Shown: positions 1 through 6,807 of the stretch, piece after piece
Numbering within the stretch: the first letter of the stretch is position 1
How the letters are laid out: every line of letters begins with the position of its first letter
Source of the DNA: a virus
Virus record (IMG/VR): IMGVR_UViG_3300032267_000103
Coordinates: 1 to 25,487 of that record
Strand: one strand, 5' to 3'
Length of the DNA: 25,487 bases
Translations under genes and position numbers: made by a program
Notes under the pieces: generated by a model
Database searches by the model: none
Seen by the model: only the letters and a program-made list of their open reading frames with translations
Told to the model about the DNA's origin: nothing

Positions 1-130
1 CCTACCCCCCCCACTTGGGTTCCCCCCCCCCGGCACCTTCAAGCCCCATTATCTAGGGATTTGGAACCTTAAGGTACCCCCCCCCCCTACCCCCCAAAAA
101 AAACAGGGAACCTTTTGGGTCCCCTGCTAG
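1..130. other. Low-complexity contig end (poly-C and poly-A runs)
   Basis: This stretch is dominated by runs of 8 to 12 C, a run of 8 A and short fragments between them. It has no credible reading frame and its composition is unlike anything else in the window. It most likely reflects sequencing or assembly error at a contig end rather than biology. The first trustworthy sequence begins around position 130. Confidence 0.6.
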
Positions 131-138
131 GTAGGCGG

Positions 139-161
139 TAAAATGTTTCACGGGAAACATT
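139..161 (-). terminator. Hairpin after the minus-strand operon
   Basis: A perfect 8-bp stem (142-149 with 154-161) closes a 4-nt loop. It lies 11 nt beyond the stop codon of the leftmost minus-strand gene. Read on the minus strand the stem is followed by only three more T before A, so the U-tract is short. Position supports a terminator; the weak U-tract and the parS-like sequence of the stem leave other roles open. Confidence 0.4.
144..159. other. parS-like 16-bp palindrome (15/16 to consensus)
   Basis: TGTTTCACGGGAAACA differs at one base from the chromosomal parS consensus TGTTTCACGTGAAACA, the centromere-like site bound by ParB. No parA or parB gene is in the window, so if it is real it would be used by host or distally encoded ParB. 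The same bases form the hairpin of a possible terminator, so the match could be coincidental. Confidence 0.3.
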
Positions 162-172
162 CTCACGAATTG

Positions 173-433
173 TTACTCTTCGTCTTCCTCTTCATCCTCT
201 TCCACGTCATCCCAATCCTGAAGCTCAAGCTCTTCGATCAGGTCAACCAGAGCCTCTTCGGCGGTGCTACCAAAACCACGGTAGTCACCTTCCACCTCCC
301 CAAGGACGCATCCGTCATTGTCTTCGTTGCTATTGCAGTATTCTGCAACCCACTCCAGACCGGGGATGTAGAACAGGCCGAACTCCTTGTTAGGAACCGG
401 ATAGTCCATGATCTTTTCAATAAGCCACTTCAT
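173..433 (-). CDS. Very acidic hypothetical protein (86 aa)
   Basis: I do not recognise this small protein. The N-terminal 55 residues look globular and aromatic-rich (starts MKWLIEKIMDYPVPNKEFG). The C-terminus is strongly acidic, ending in a run of Asp and Glu (DWDDVEEDEEEDEE). The start is supported by a CTCCTT (AAGGAG on the minus strand) at 440-445, six bases from the ATG. It is the last gene of the minus-strand unit, 96 nt beyond the DUF551-like gene, and is followed by a hairpin. An acidic tail of this kind could make it a DNA mimic or a charge-based binding protein, but nothing in the sequence proves that. Confidence 0.65.
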   Translation of the reverse strand: MKWLIEKIMDYPVPNKEFGLFYIPGLEWVAEYCNSNEDNDGCVLGEVEGDYRGFGSTAEEALVDLIEELELQDWDDVEEDEEEDEE

Positions 434-529
434 GCTTCTCTCCTTGTAGCCCTGTAGAAGGAACTTAGAGATAATGAAGCTAGAGTGTGTCTTTTTGATA
501 ACCGGGACTATCCAGTGGCCTTGCCGGGA

Positions 530-736
530 TTACTCCTTCGGCTTTTTGGGTCCCTCTGGAATGTGCATCCAGTGCGTCGGCTCAATCACCATGTCATAGC
601 CAAGCACATGCCACTGTTCGTCTTCGGGTTCCCAGATACCCATCCAAGCCACCCCTTCCTTGGTAAGTTTGCCTTCAGCCCACAACAGCAGCTCTGCTGC
701 ATCTTTAGGCGCACTCTTAATCGGCTTCCACTTCAT
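530..736 (-). CDS. DUF551-like small phage protein (68 aa)
   Basis: The protein has the layout of DUF551, a small family of unknown function common in phages and prophages. An N-terminal W-x-P-I-x-SAPKD segment (residues 3-12) leads into a hydrophobic LLLW strand. A Trp-rich middle follows, and the end has the pattern THWMHIPEGP (residues 54-63). A clear AGGAGGG ribosome binding site lies just upstream of the ATG on the minus strand. The start is 13 nt after the stop of the upstream Tat-like gene, so the two are probably co-transcribed. A second, diverged member of the same family lies at 2323-2508 on the other strand. Family assignment is by recognised pattern, not by search. Confidence 0.75.
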   Translation of the reverse strand: MKWKPIKSAPKDAAELLLWAEGKLTKEGVAWMGIWEPEDEQWHVLGYDMVIEPTHWMHIPEGPKKPKE

Positions 737-749
737 GATTACCCTCCTG

Positions 750-1343
750 TTAAACGATAGACTTTACGGCAGGCTTGAACTTAACTTTAGGCAACTGACC
801 AGTAGCTTTGTTTGCATCCCTGAAGGCCGCCCATTTGTCGTAATCCCATTTGTCGCTATTGCCGGTAGACAGTTCGTACATATGGGCAACATCAACCCTA
901 TGCTGGTCCTTGCCTTCAATTTCCCAATCATCATTGCGGGTTCTATTACATTTTTCAAGTTCAGCCAAATGTTCTGCGTGTCGATCTCCCCAATGTTCTT
1001 TTAAGTCAAGTTTTTTAATAGAAGCTGGTTCGTTAATGTAGTAGTCCCTATCATGCCAATGCGGGTAGTGCGTAGGAAGAATTGATGACACTGAAGGATT
1101 GGTATAAATCCAATCCGTTACTTCCCGAAATTTTTCAATGTGACCACCTAAACATTCTGGTCCACCAAATTGGGCAACCGACATAGGTTTCCACAATGGA
1201 ACTTCAACAACTTCTAAATCCCAACCAACGCCCCATACCGTAGCCCATCTTTCTGGAATAACATGAACCGGCATTAACTTGTCCGCAGCAATAACAGCCG
1301 GTGCTGCTATTAAGCCACCCAATACCCAACGTCTTGTTAACAT
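750..1343 (-). CDS. Putative exported protein with Tat-like signal (197 aa)
   Basis: The start at 1343 is chosen because AGGGGG (minus strand, 1349-1354) sits five bases upstream and because longer versions would run into the tRNA. The N-terminus MLTRRWVLGGLIAAPAVIAA has twin arginines at 4-5, a hydrophobic stretch and an alanine-rich cleavage-like end near residue 20, resembling a short Tat signal. Phage proteins beginning with a similar RR-x(n)-GLIAAPAV-x(n)-LMPV leader are known to me as an uncharacterised group. The remaining ~175 residues are rich in Trp and His, notably HYPHWHDRDYY at 92-102, which could bind a metal. Function is unknown; a periplasmic or envelope role is inferred only from the leader. 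Confidence 0.7.
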   Translation of the reverse strand: MLTRRWVLGGLIAAPAVIAADKLMPVHVIPERWATVWGVGWDLEVVEVPLWKPMSVAQFGGPECLGGHIEKFREVTDWIYTNPSVSSILPTHYPHWHDRDYYINEPASIKKLDLKEHWGDRHAEHLAELEKCNRTRNDDWEIEGKDQHRVDVAHMYELSTGNSDKWDYDKWAAFRDANKATGQLPKVKFKPAVKSIV

Positions 1344-1358
1344 ACCATCCCCCTTGTT

Positions 1359-1432
1359 TGGTTCCCGCGCATGGATTCGAACCACAACTGCCTGAGTCAA
1401 AGTCAGGTGTCCTACCCTTAGACGACGCGGGA
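1359..1432 (-). tRNA. tRNA-Gln (anticodon UUG), CCA encoded
   Basis: On the minus strand a complete cloverleaf can be folded. The acceptor stem is TCCCGCG with CGCGGGA (1426-1432 with 1363-1369), and the D-arm stem is GTCT/GGAC. The anticodon stem CCTGA/TCAGG closes the loop CTTTGAC, giving anticodon TTG. The T-arm holds the canonical TTCGAAT loop. The discriminator is A and the 3' CCA is encoded, giving 74 nt. It would read CAA and, by wobble, CAG glutamine codons. It lies 15 nt upstream of the Tat-like gene, apparently within the same minus-strand transcript, at the junction of the two divergent gene blocks. Confidence 0.93.
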
Positions 1433-1545
1433 CTAGGCGTCATTACATTACCGGCTAGGTATTGTGTCGTCAATTAAATAACGTCAACCCCTAGCATGGC
1501 GTCATTTTATTGTGTAAGGTACTATTAGCAATAGGGGGAATATGA
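1433..1545. promoter_or_regulatory. Divergent intergenic region with CGTCA repeats
   Basis: This 113-nt region lies between the tRNA (leftward) and the first rightward gene, so it should hold promoters for both directions. The pentamer CGTCA occurs four times (1439, 1468, 1482, 1500), twice inside the longer repeat GGCGTCATT (1437-1445 and 1498-1506). ATTGTGT occurs twice (1461-1467 and 1509-1515). TACTAT at 1520-1525 is a possible rightward -10 box but lacks a good -35. The repeats look like binding sites for a regulator or transcription factor; no protein is identified. Confidence 0.4.
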
Positions 1546-1830
1546 ATGATGCTAGATGCCATGTCTCCATTTTCGCAGGAGCTACGGTCCATGTTCAGGC
1601 TCAAGTACGGCGTGATGGATGCCGAAGACGCAATGGCGCGGGAGCTTATAGAGCTTAACCGTATCATCATGAAGCTGGAGAACCGAATCGAACGCCTAGA
1701 AAACGACCGCCTCCGCAGTTTTCACAGGGAGGCTCCCCGTGCTTATGCCCCACCTAAGGCACCTATTCTCCACAACCCAGTGGATGACGATGCTTGGCTG
1801 GCGACAGGAAAGGATAACGGCAATGGATGA
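1546..1830 (+). CDS. Small coiled-coil protein (94 aa)
   Basis: This is the first gene of the rightward block. AGGGGG at 1533-1538 lies seven bases before the ATG; an ATG codon follows immediately and could also serve. Residues ~33-58 form a heptad-rich helix (ELIELNRIIMKLENRIERL), so the protein is probably a dimeric or oligomeric coiled coil. The C-terminus is proline-rich and then acidic. I do not recognise the family. Its position, four genes ahead of terminase, would fit a small packaging-associated or regulatory protein, but that is a positional guess. Confidence 0.65.
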   Translation: MMLDAMSPFSQELRSMFRLKYGVMDAEDAMARELIELNRIIMKLENRIERLENDRLRSFHREAPRAYAPPKAPILHNPVDDDAWLATGKDNGNG

Positions 1831-2053
1831 TGATGATGATATTGTCACGCTTGTGGACGCTGAAGACTTGGACATCTATTCGGATGCCCTTGCCCAGCGC
1901 ATGATGGCATTTGTGTCATTGGCAAACTGCGCCGACAATTTGGCCGGTGAAGAAACCAAAGACCTTGTTCACGCCATGATGAAGAAGGTTACGTCTACCA
2001 TCAAGGCTTCTTCCACAGCAGACCTGAAAGTCATTGGTGGCGGCAAAACTTAG
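1823..2053 (+). CDS. Small acidic hypothetical protein (76 aa)
   Basis: The start at 1823 overlaps the previous gene by 8 nt (ATG and TGA interleaved), a sign of translational coupling. An alternative upstream start at 1739 would overlap by 92 nt and encode an unlikely Trp/Met-rich N-terminus. The protein begins with M followed by five Asp. It continues as a mainly helical segment (ALAQRMMAFVSLANCADNLA) and ends KVIGGGKT. No family is recognised. It could be a partner of the coiled-coil protein encoded just before it, given the coupling. Confidence 0.6.
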   Translation: MDDDDDIVTLVDAEDLDIYSDALAQRMMAFVSLANCADNLAGEETKDLVHAMMKKVTSTIKASSTADLKVIGGGKT

Positions 2054-2107
2054 CACTGGCGTCAAAGCCACTGGTAAGTTATGATGCAGCGCACCACAGG
2101 GGGAACA

Positions 2108-2323
2108 ATGCGTAAGAAAGCTGACAGAAACTCAATTTTAAATGACTGGGCCAGCGGAATGACATCCGCTGAGATTGCTGCGGCATACGGTGTATGCCGT
2201 GGGCATGTCTGCAATATAGTACTCCGTGCCAGAGATTTGCGGACAGATGAACTGCCCAATGGAGACCCAAGGGCTATCAAGCGCCCCCGTGGACCCCGCA
2301 AGAAGCAGAAGGAGGCTGTGTGA
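2108..2323 (+). CDS. Helix-turn-helix DNA-binding protein (71 aa)
   Basis: The chosen ATG has AGGGGG at 2098-2103; starts further upstream lack one. Residues ~9-43 (ILNDWASGMTSAEIAAAYGV then CRGHVCNIVLRARDL) have the pattern of a homeodomain-like or GcrA-like helix-turn-helix: W-x-x-G-M-T-x-x-E-I-A, a turn, then a recognition helix. The C-terminal tail is basic (KRPRGPRKKQK), consistent with DNA contact. Placed two genes before the large terminase, it is a candidate small terminase subunit or a late-gene regulator. Neither can be decided from sequence. Its stop overlaps the next ATG (TGATG). Confidence 0.65.
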   Translation: MRKKADRNSILNDWASGMTSAEIAAAYGVCRGHVCNIVLRARDLRTDELPNGDPRAIKRPRGPRKKQKEAV

Positions 2324-2508
2324 TGGATTGGAACCCGCCTGAAACCGCACCCAAAGACCGCGACATTCTTGTGTGGAATGGCTACATGGTCGAAATAGCT
2401 TGGTGGGACGATTGGGACGACGAATGGACCTCCGAAGGCGGTCTTGATGGCGGCAACCCGTTCTTGTGCTGGATGGACCTACCGGAGCCTCCGTTTGACG
2501 ACGCTTGA
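2323..2508 (+). CDS. DUF551-like small phage protein, second copy (61 aa)
   Basis: The ATG at 2323 follows GGAGG (2311-2315) with seven bases between and overlaps the preceding stop codon by one base. A GTG at 2320 is possible but badly spaced. The protein shows the DUF551 pattern: W-x-P-P-E-TAPKD-x-DILVW at the N-terminus and CWMDLPEPP near the C-terminus. The middle (WWDDWDDEW) is Trp- and Asp-rich. It is a diverged relative of the gene at 530-736. Its function is unknown. Its 3' end overlaps the terminase reading frame. Confidence 0.65.
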   Translation: MDWNPPETAPKDRDILVWNGYMVEIAWWDDWDDEWTSEGGLDGGNPFLCWMDLPEPPFDDA

Positions 2509-4216
2509 CCTAGACGGCAAGCATATCGACATTGAACGTCAGTTGCAGGAACTAGACCGTGCAGACTGTGAAGACAGCCTGTACACGTTCCTGAAACATG
2601 CTTGGCGGTACATTGATGCGTCACCCTTTACCGAAGGGTGGCCCATCGAAGCTATTGCCGAACACTTGCAAGCGGTTGTTGACGGTGACATTAGGCGGCT
2701 AATCATCAACATCCCGCCCCGTATGGGCAAGTCGTCTATTACGTCCTGCGCGTTCCCCGCATGGATTTGGGCGCAGCCTTGGGCCTCCCCAACATCCGGG
2801 CCGGGAGTGCAGTTGCTGCACGCCTCTTATGCCCAGCAGCTTTCATTGCGCGATTCGGTTAAGTGCCGCCGCTTGATTGAAAGCCCGTGGTACCAGTCCA
2901 TGTGGGGCGATAGGTTCAAACTGACCAGTGACCAGAACACAAAGACAAGGTTCGACAACGACAAAAACGGCTCGCGTCTTTCCACCTCAGTAGGCTCTGC
3001 CCTTACGGGTGAAGGCGGGTCAATCATTGTCGTTGATGATCCTAATGCCGCCCAAGAAGCCTTCTCCGAAGCTACCATTGCATCGACCATCGACTGGTGG
3101 GACTCTGCGCTATCGACACGCCTTAATGATCCCAAGACGGGAGCGTATGTCGTAATCCAGCAGCGCCTGTCAGAAGAAGACCTGACCGGCCATATCATGT
3201 CAAAAGACATGGGTGAGTGGACGCATCTTTGCCTTCCTATGCGGTACGAATGGCAGCGACACAGCTACACATCAATTGGCTGGAATGATCCGCGCGGCGT
3301 AGATGATGACGGTGAAGCACTGGTAAGTGTTGCCAGCAATGGCGACCGCGTACCAGTTTCCCCCGAAGCCCAAGTAGAACTTGATGACCGGGAAGGCTTG
3401 CTTCTTTGGCCGGAACGCTTTGGGGAAACCGAAGTTACCATTTTGGAAAAGCAACTTGGCCCGTGGGCGGCGGCTGGTCAGTTGCAGCAGCGACCAGAAC
3501 CCAAAGGCGGCGGTATCATCAAGCGTGATTGGTGGCAGCCGTGGGACGCCCCCAACTATCCCAACATGGACCTAGTAATTGCTACACTAGATACCGCATA
3601 TACTACCAAAACAGAGAATGACCCGTCTGCCATGACGGTATGGGGCGTGTTTTCTAGTGAAATGTCCGTACAGGCGTCAACCCATGCCGGGGGCCGACAC
3701 GGTGGCTTGGTAGATGCAGCACGAAATTACACCGAAGTATCTCCTAAAGTCATGCTCATGTACGCATGGCAAGGGCGCTATGAGCTTCATGATCTGGTCC
3801 AAAAAGTGTCGGAAACGTGCCGCAAGCTAAAGGTTGACGTGCTTCTGATCGAAAACAAGGCCGCTGGTTTCTCCGTAGCGCAGGAAATCCGGCGGATGTA
3901 CGGACATGAGAAGTTTGGCGTCCATATGTTTGACCCTAAAAGCCAAGACAAGTTGGCTAGGCTCTATTCTGTACAGCATTTGTTTGCCGAAGGGCTAGTA
4001 TATGCCCCTAACAAGCAATGGGCAGAGATGGTTATCACCCAAGTTGGTCAGTTTCCCAAAGCAAAGCACGACGATTTGGTAGATACCGTAAGCATGGCAA
4101 TGCGGCATTTGCGGGATACCGGGGCTATTATGCGCGGTGAGGAATGGGAAGCGGATACCGAAGAGCGGTTTTCGTTCAAAGGTAATAATACTTACCAAGC
4201 ACTATACCCAATTTAA
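2495..4216 (+). CDS. terL: Terminase large subunit (packaging ATPase and nuclease)
   Basis: This motor cuts concatemeric DNA and pumps it through the portal. With the TTG start used here (573 aa), a Walker A variant IPPRMGKSS lies at 73-81 and Walker B IIVVDD at 177-182. A conserved VIQQRLS segment follows near 220. The C-terminal RNase H-like nuclease shows its acidic residues at D366 (LDTAY), E453 (LLIEN) and D526-D527 (KHDDLVDT). The start is uncertain. TTG 2495 has GGAG at 2484-2487 and overlaps the previous gene by 14 nt. ATG 2447 would overlap by 62 nt and add residues that look like a frame-shadow of that gene. Family identity is secure. Confidence 0.95.
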   Translation: MTTLDLDGKHIDIERQLQELDRADCEDSLYTFLKHAWRYIDASPFTEGWPIEAIAEHLQAVVDGDIRRLIINIPPRMGKSSITSCAFPAWIWAQPWASPTSGPGVQLLHASYAQQLSLRDSVKCRRLIESPWYQSMWGDRFKLTSDQNTKTRFDNDKNGSRLSTSVGSALTGEGGSIIVVDDPNAAQEAFSEATIASTIDWWDSALSTRLNDPKTGAYVVIQQRLSEEDLTGHIMSKDMGEWTHLCLPMRYEWQRHSYTSIGWNDPRGVDDDGEALVSVASNGDRVPVSPEAQVELDDREGLLLWPERFGETEVTILEKQLGPWAAAGQLQQRPEPKGGGIIKRDWWQPWDAPNYPNMDLVIATLDTAYTTKTENDPSAMTVWGVFSSEMSVQASTHAGGRHGGLVDAARNYTEVSPKVMLMYAWQGRYELHDLVQKVSETCRKLKVDVLLIENKAAGFSVAQEIRRMYGHEKFGVHMFDPKSQDKLARLYSVQHLFAEGLVYAPNKQWAEMVITQVGQFPKAKHDDLVDTVSMAMRHLRDTGAIMRGEEWEADTEERFSFKGNNTYQALYPI

Positions 4217-4267
4217 CAAAAATGATGTATTATTGCCTAATGCTGGACAGCATCATTGGGGATATAC
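4217..4267 (+). promoter_or_regulatory. Short intergenic region with nested inverted repeats
   Basis: AATGATG (4221-4227) is complementary to CATCATT (4251-4257), and inside it ATGCT/AGCAT (4240-4244 with 4249-4253) can form a smaller hairpin. The larger fold would pair bases directly upstream of the GGGG ribosome binding site of the next gene. There is no T-tract, so a terminator is unlikely. It may modulate translation of the portal-proximal gene pair. Confidence 0.25.
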
Positions 4268-4486
4268 ATGGATCAAGTGTTTGCAAATGCCGTTGTGGAC
4301 GTAATCAAACCCTCAACGCCCCGATCTATTGGTCGGTTTTCCGTCGAAGTCTGGGGCAAGCAACCTCATGACTATGTGCGGGTCTATGAAATTTTGGCAA
4401 AATCAGATACAATAGCTGCACAAGAGGGTATTCGTCGGTTTGTCAAAGAAATCGAAGCCCTGATTTCCGGTAAGGAAGCCGTTTAA
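4268..4486 (+). CDS. Small hypothetical protein upstream of portal (72 aa)
   Basis: The start at 4268 is supported by GGGG at 4258-4261. The protein is a mix of strand and helix, with a central aromatic segment (VEVWGKQPHDYVRVYEIL) and a C-terminal helix (AAQEGIRRFVKEIEALI). No family is recognised with confidence; small genes of this kind often sit between terminase and portal in phages of this type. Its stop codon overlaps the portal start (TAATG), so translation of the two is probably coupled. Confidence 0.7.
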   Translation: MDQVFANAVVDVIKPSTPRSIGRFSVEVWGKQPHDYVRVYEILAKSDTIAAQEGIRRFVKEIEALISGKEAV

Positions 4487-6807
4487 TGTCCATGACCCCC
4501 GGCCTGATGCCCAACATTCGTCAGCCTGCACCCGAAGACGACCTTCCGGGCGTTGAAGACCTGATTGTTGAGGTTGAAGACGGGGATGATGTGCCAAAAA
4601 TTGACTCAAAAGGCGCAATTCTTGAAATTGAACACGCCGATGGGTCAATTACCGTGTCTTTGGACGGCAAACCCATCGAAGACCACAAGGAAGAGCGGGA
4701 TGAAAACGACTGGTTCCGTAATTTGGTTGATGATGTAGCCGAAGGGCAGCTAAACAAGATTTCCCAAGACCTTTTGCGGGGCATTCGGGACGACCTTGAA
4801 AGCCGCAAGGACTGGATTGAAGATCGGGCGCAAGGAATTAAGCTCCTTGGCCTGAAGATTGAAATTCCCGGCTTGCAGGGTGCGTCTGATGGCGCACCGA
4901 TTGAAGGCATGTCTAAGGTCCGACATCCGCTGCTGCTTGAAGCAGTGCTGCGATTCCAAGCAAACGCCCGTTCTGAACTACTTCCCACCGATGGGCCGGT
5001 CAAAGTTCGCAATGACAACAACAATGCGACCCTGCAAGACGACCAACTTGCCGGTTGCCTTGAGCGCGACCTTAATCACTACCTGACCGCAACCGCCAGT
5101 GAGTACTATCCAGATACAGACCGCATGTTGCTCATGCTTGGCTTCGGTGGCACCAGCTTCAAGAAGATTTACTATTGTCCGTTGCGAAATCGTCCCGTGT
5201 CAGAAAGCGTTGACGCCAACGACTTGATTGTTAATAACTCTGCCACGGACCTGTCTAATGCCACGCGCATTACGCATCGGTCATTTATGCGCCCTAGTAC
5301 CGTCAAGAGGCTGCAAATCCTTGGTGTGTACAAAGATGTAGACCTGTCCACGCCCAAGTTGCCCGATCTGGATAGTGTTCAGCGCGAAAAGAACGCCCAG
5401 CAGGGCATTTCTTTTGATGCGTTTAACCCGGAAGACCGTGACCGGGAGATTTATGAAGTTTACTGTGAACTGGATGTGCCCGGCTTTGAGCATAAGCACA
5501 AAGGCAAGCCGTCCGGGTTGGAAATTCCATACATCGCAACTATAGACGTGTCTTCACAGACAATACTTTCACTTGTTCGCAACTATAGTGAGGATAGTGA
5601 TGGCCTTCCAATCGCTAAGAAGCGTTTTGTCAAGTACACTTTTGTTCCCGGCATGGGTTTTTATGATATTGGCCTTTTGCATATACTTGGCAATACAACA
5701 AACGCTATCACGGCTGCGTGGCGTGAACTTCTTGATGCTGGTATGTATAATAATTTTCCCGGTTTTCTTATGGCTGATACTGGTGCCAGACAAAACACCA
5801 ATATCTTCCGCGTCCCCCCCGGTGGTGGCGCACTAGTAAAAACCAACGGTATGCCCATCAATCAGGCCATCATGCCCTTGCCCTACAAGGAGCCTTCTGG
5901 GGCGCTGATGAACCTTGTCACTCAGATGGCTGACACGGGTGCGCGCGTGGGCGGCACTTCTGAGGCTGCGGTGGGTGAGGGCCGGGCGGATGCGCCGGTT
6001 GGCACTACGTTGGCCTTGATTGAACAGGCGCAGAAAATCCTTAACTCTGTCCACAAGCGCCTTCATGCCGCGCAGGCCGAAGAGTTTGAGCTTTTGATTG
6101 AATGTTTTCGGGAGCATCCCGAAGCGTTCTGGATCAAGGCCCGCAAGCCCGCATTTCCGTGGGACGAAAAGACGTTTACGGACGCTTTGGACAACTACTA
6201 TTTTGTCCCGCAGGCTGACCCCAATACTTCCAGCCAGACGCAGCGCCTGATGAAGGTGATGGCACTAAAACAACTAGTAAGCAGTAACCCATCTCTGTAT
6301 GACCCGATTGCGGTTGATACTGCTGCGTTGCAAGCCCTTGGTTGGTCTAATCCATCGCAGTTCATGTTGCCCAAGTCCGTCCAAGGCAACCCGCCGCCTG
6401 AGCTTATTCAGGCAATGGCTAACATGCAGAACCAGAAGAGCAACGCCGAAGCCCGTATGCTGGATAGCCAGACCCGCGCCAAGGAGTCTGAAGCTAAAAT
6501 CCAACTGGATCAGGCCCGCCTCCAAATGGAAATGGGCAACAGTCAGGGCGACCCGGCAAAGATGGCTGACCTTCAGGTTCGTCAAAATGAAGTGGACCAA
6601 CGCGCACAGGACACTGCGTTGGATGCTATTAACCGCAAGAGGGACCGGGAAAGCCGCGAACGTCTTGCCACCATCAAGCTTGCTGAAGAGTTGATTCGCA
6701 ACCCAGCCGGGATACAAGTCGCTGAGTCTATCATTGACCCCGGCATGTTGCAGCGGTTGGAGCAAAACGAACCAACCCTTGACGGCACACAGACTGGAGA
6801 ATTGTAA
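4486..6807 (+). CDS. Portal protein, P22-like (773 aa)
   Basis: The dodecameric portal forms the vertex channel through which DNA enters and leaves and docks the terminase and head-tail adaptor. Length (773 aa; P22 gp1 is 725) fits a podoviral P22-type portal, as does the clip/wing-like core, for example FGGTSFKKIYYCPLRNRPVS around 224-243. The segment at ~643-738 is a long, charged Ala/Gln/Glu-rich coiled coil, the position of the C-terminal barrel in P22. The first ~70 residues are acidic. The start overlaps the previous stop by one base; an ATG two codons later is an alternative. It lies directly after terminase, the usual packaging order. Confidence 0.9.
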   Translation: MSMTPGLMPNIRQPAPEDDLPGVEDLIVEVEDGDDVPKIDSKGAILEIEHADGSITVSLDGKPIEDHKEERDENDWFRNLVDDVAEGQLNKISQDLLRGIRDDLESRKDWIEDRAQGIKLLGLKIEIPGLQGASDGAPIEGMSKVRHPLLLEAVLRFQANARSELLPTDGPVKVRNDNNNATLQDDQLAGCLERDLNHYLTATASEYYPDTDRMLLMLGFGGTSFKKIYYCPLRNRPVSESVDANDLIVNNSATDLSNATRITHRSFMRPSTVKRLQILGVYKDVDLSTPKLPDLDSVQREKNAQQGISFDAFNPEDRDREIYEVYCELDVPGFEHKHKGKPSGLEIPYIATIDVSSQTILSLVRNYSEDSDGLPIAKKRFVKYTFVPGMGFYDIGLLHILGNTTNAITAAWRELLDAGMYNNFPGFLMADTGARQNTNIFRVPPGGGALVKTNGMPINQAIMPLPYKEPSGALMNLVTQMADTGARVGGTSEAAVGEGRADAPVGTTLALIEQAQKILNSVHKRLHAAQAEEFELLIECFREHPEAFWIKARKPAFPWDEKTFTDALDNYYFVPQADPNTSSQTQRLMKVMALKQLVSSNPSLYDPIAVDTAALQALGWSNPSQFMLPKSVQGNPPPELIQAMANMQNQKSNAEARMLDSQTRAKESEAKIQLDQARLQMEMGNSQGDPAKMADLQVRQNEVDQRAQDTALDAINRKRDRESRERLATIKLAEELIRNPAGIQVAESIIDPGMLQRLEQNEPTLDGTQTGEL

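Noticed and set aside
143-457. A plus-strand open frame over the first minus-strand gene
   Set aside because: It has no ribosome binding site and lies opposite 173-433, which has a good one and fits the minus-strand unit.
1359-1432. tRNA gene as a prophage attachment site
   Set aside because: No integrase, no second copy of the tRNA 3' end and no host sequence are in the window, so there is nothing to support an att site.
1739-1822. Longer start for the small acidic protein (ATG 1739)
   Set aside because: It would overlap the previous gene by 92 nt and add an unlikely N-terminus; ATG 1823 overlaps by 8 nt and is the better start.
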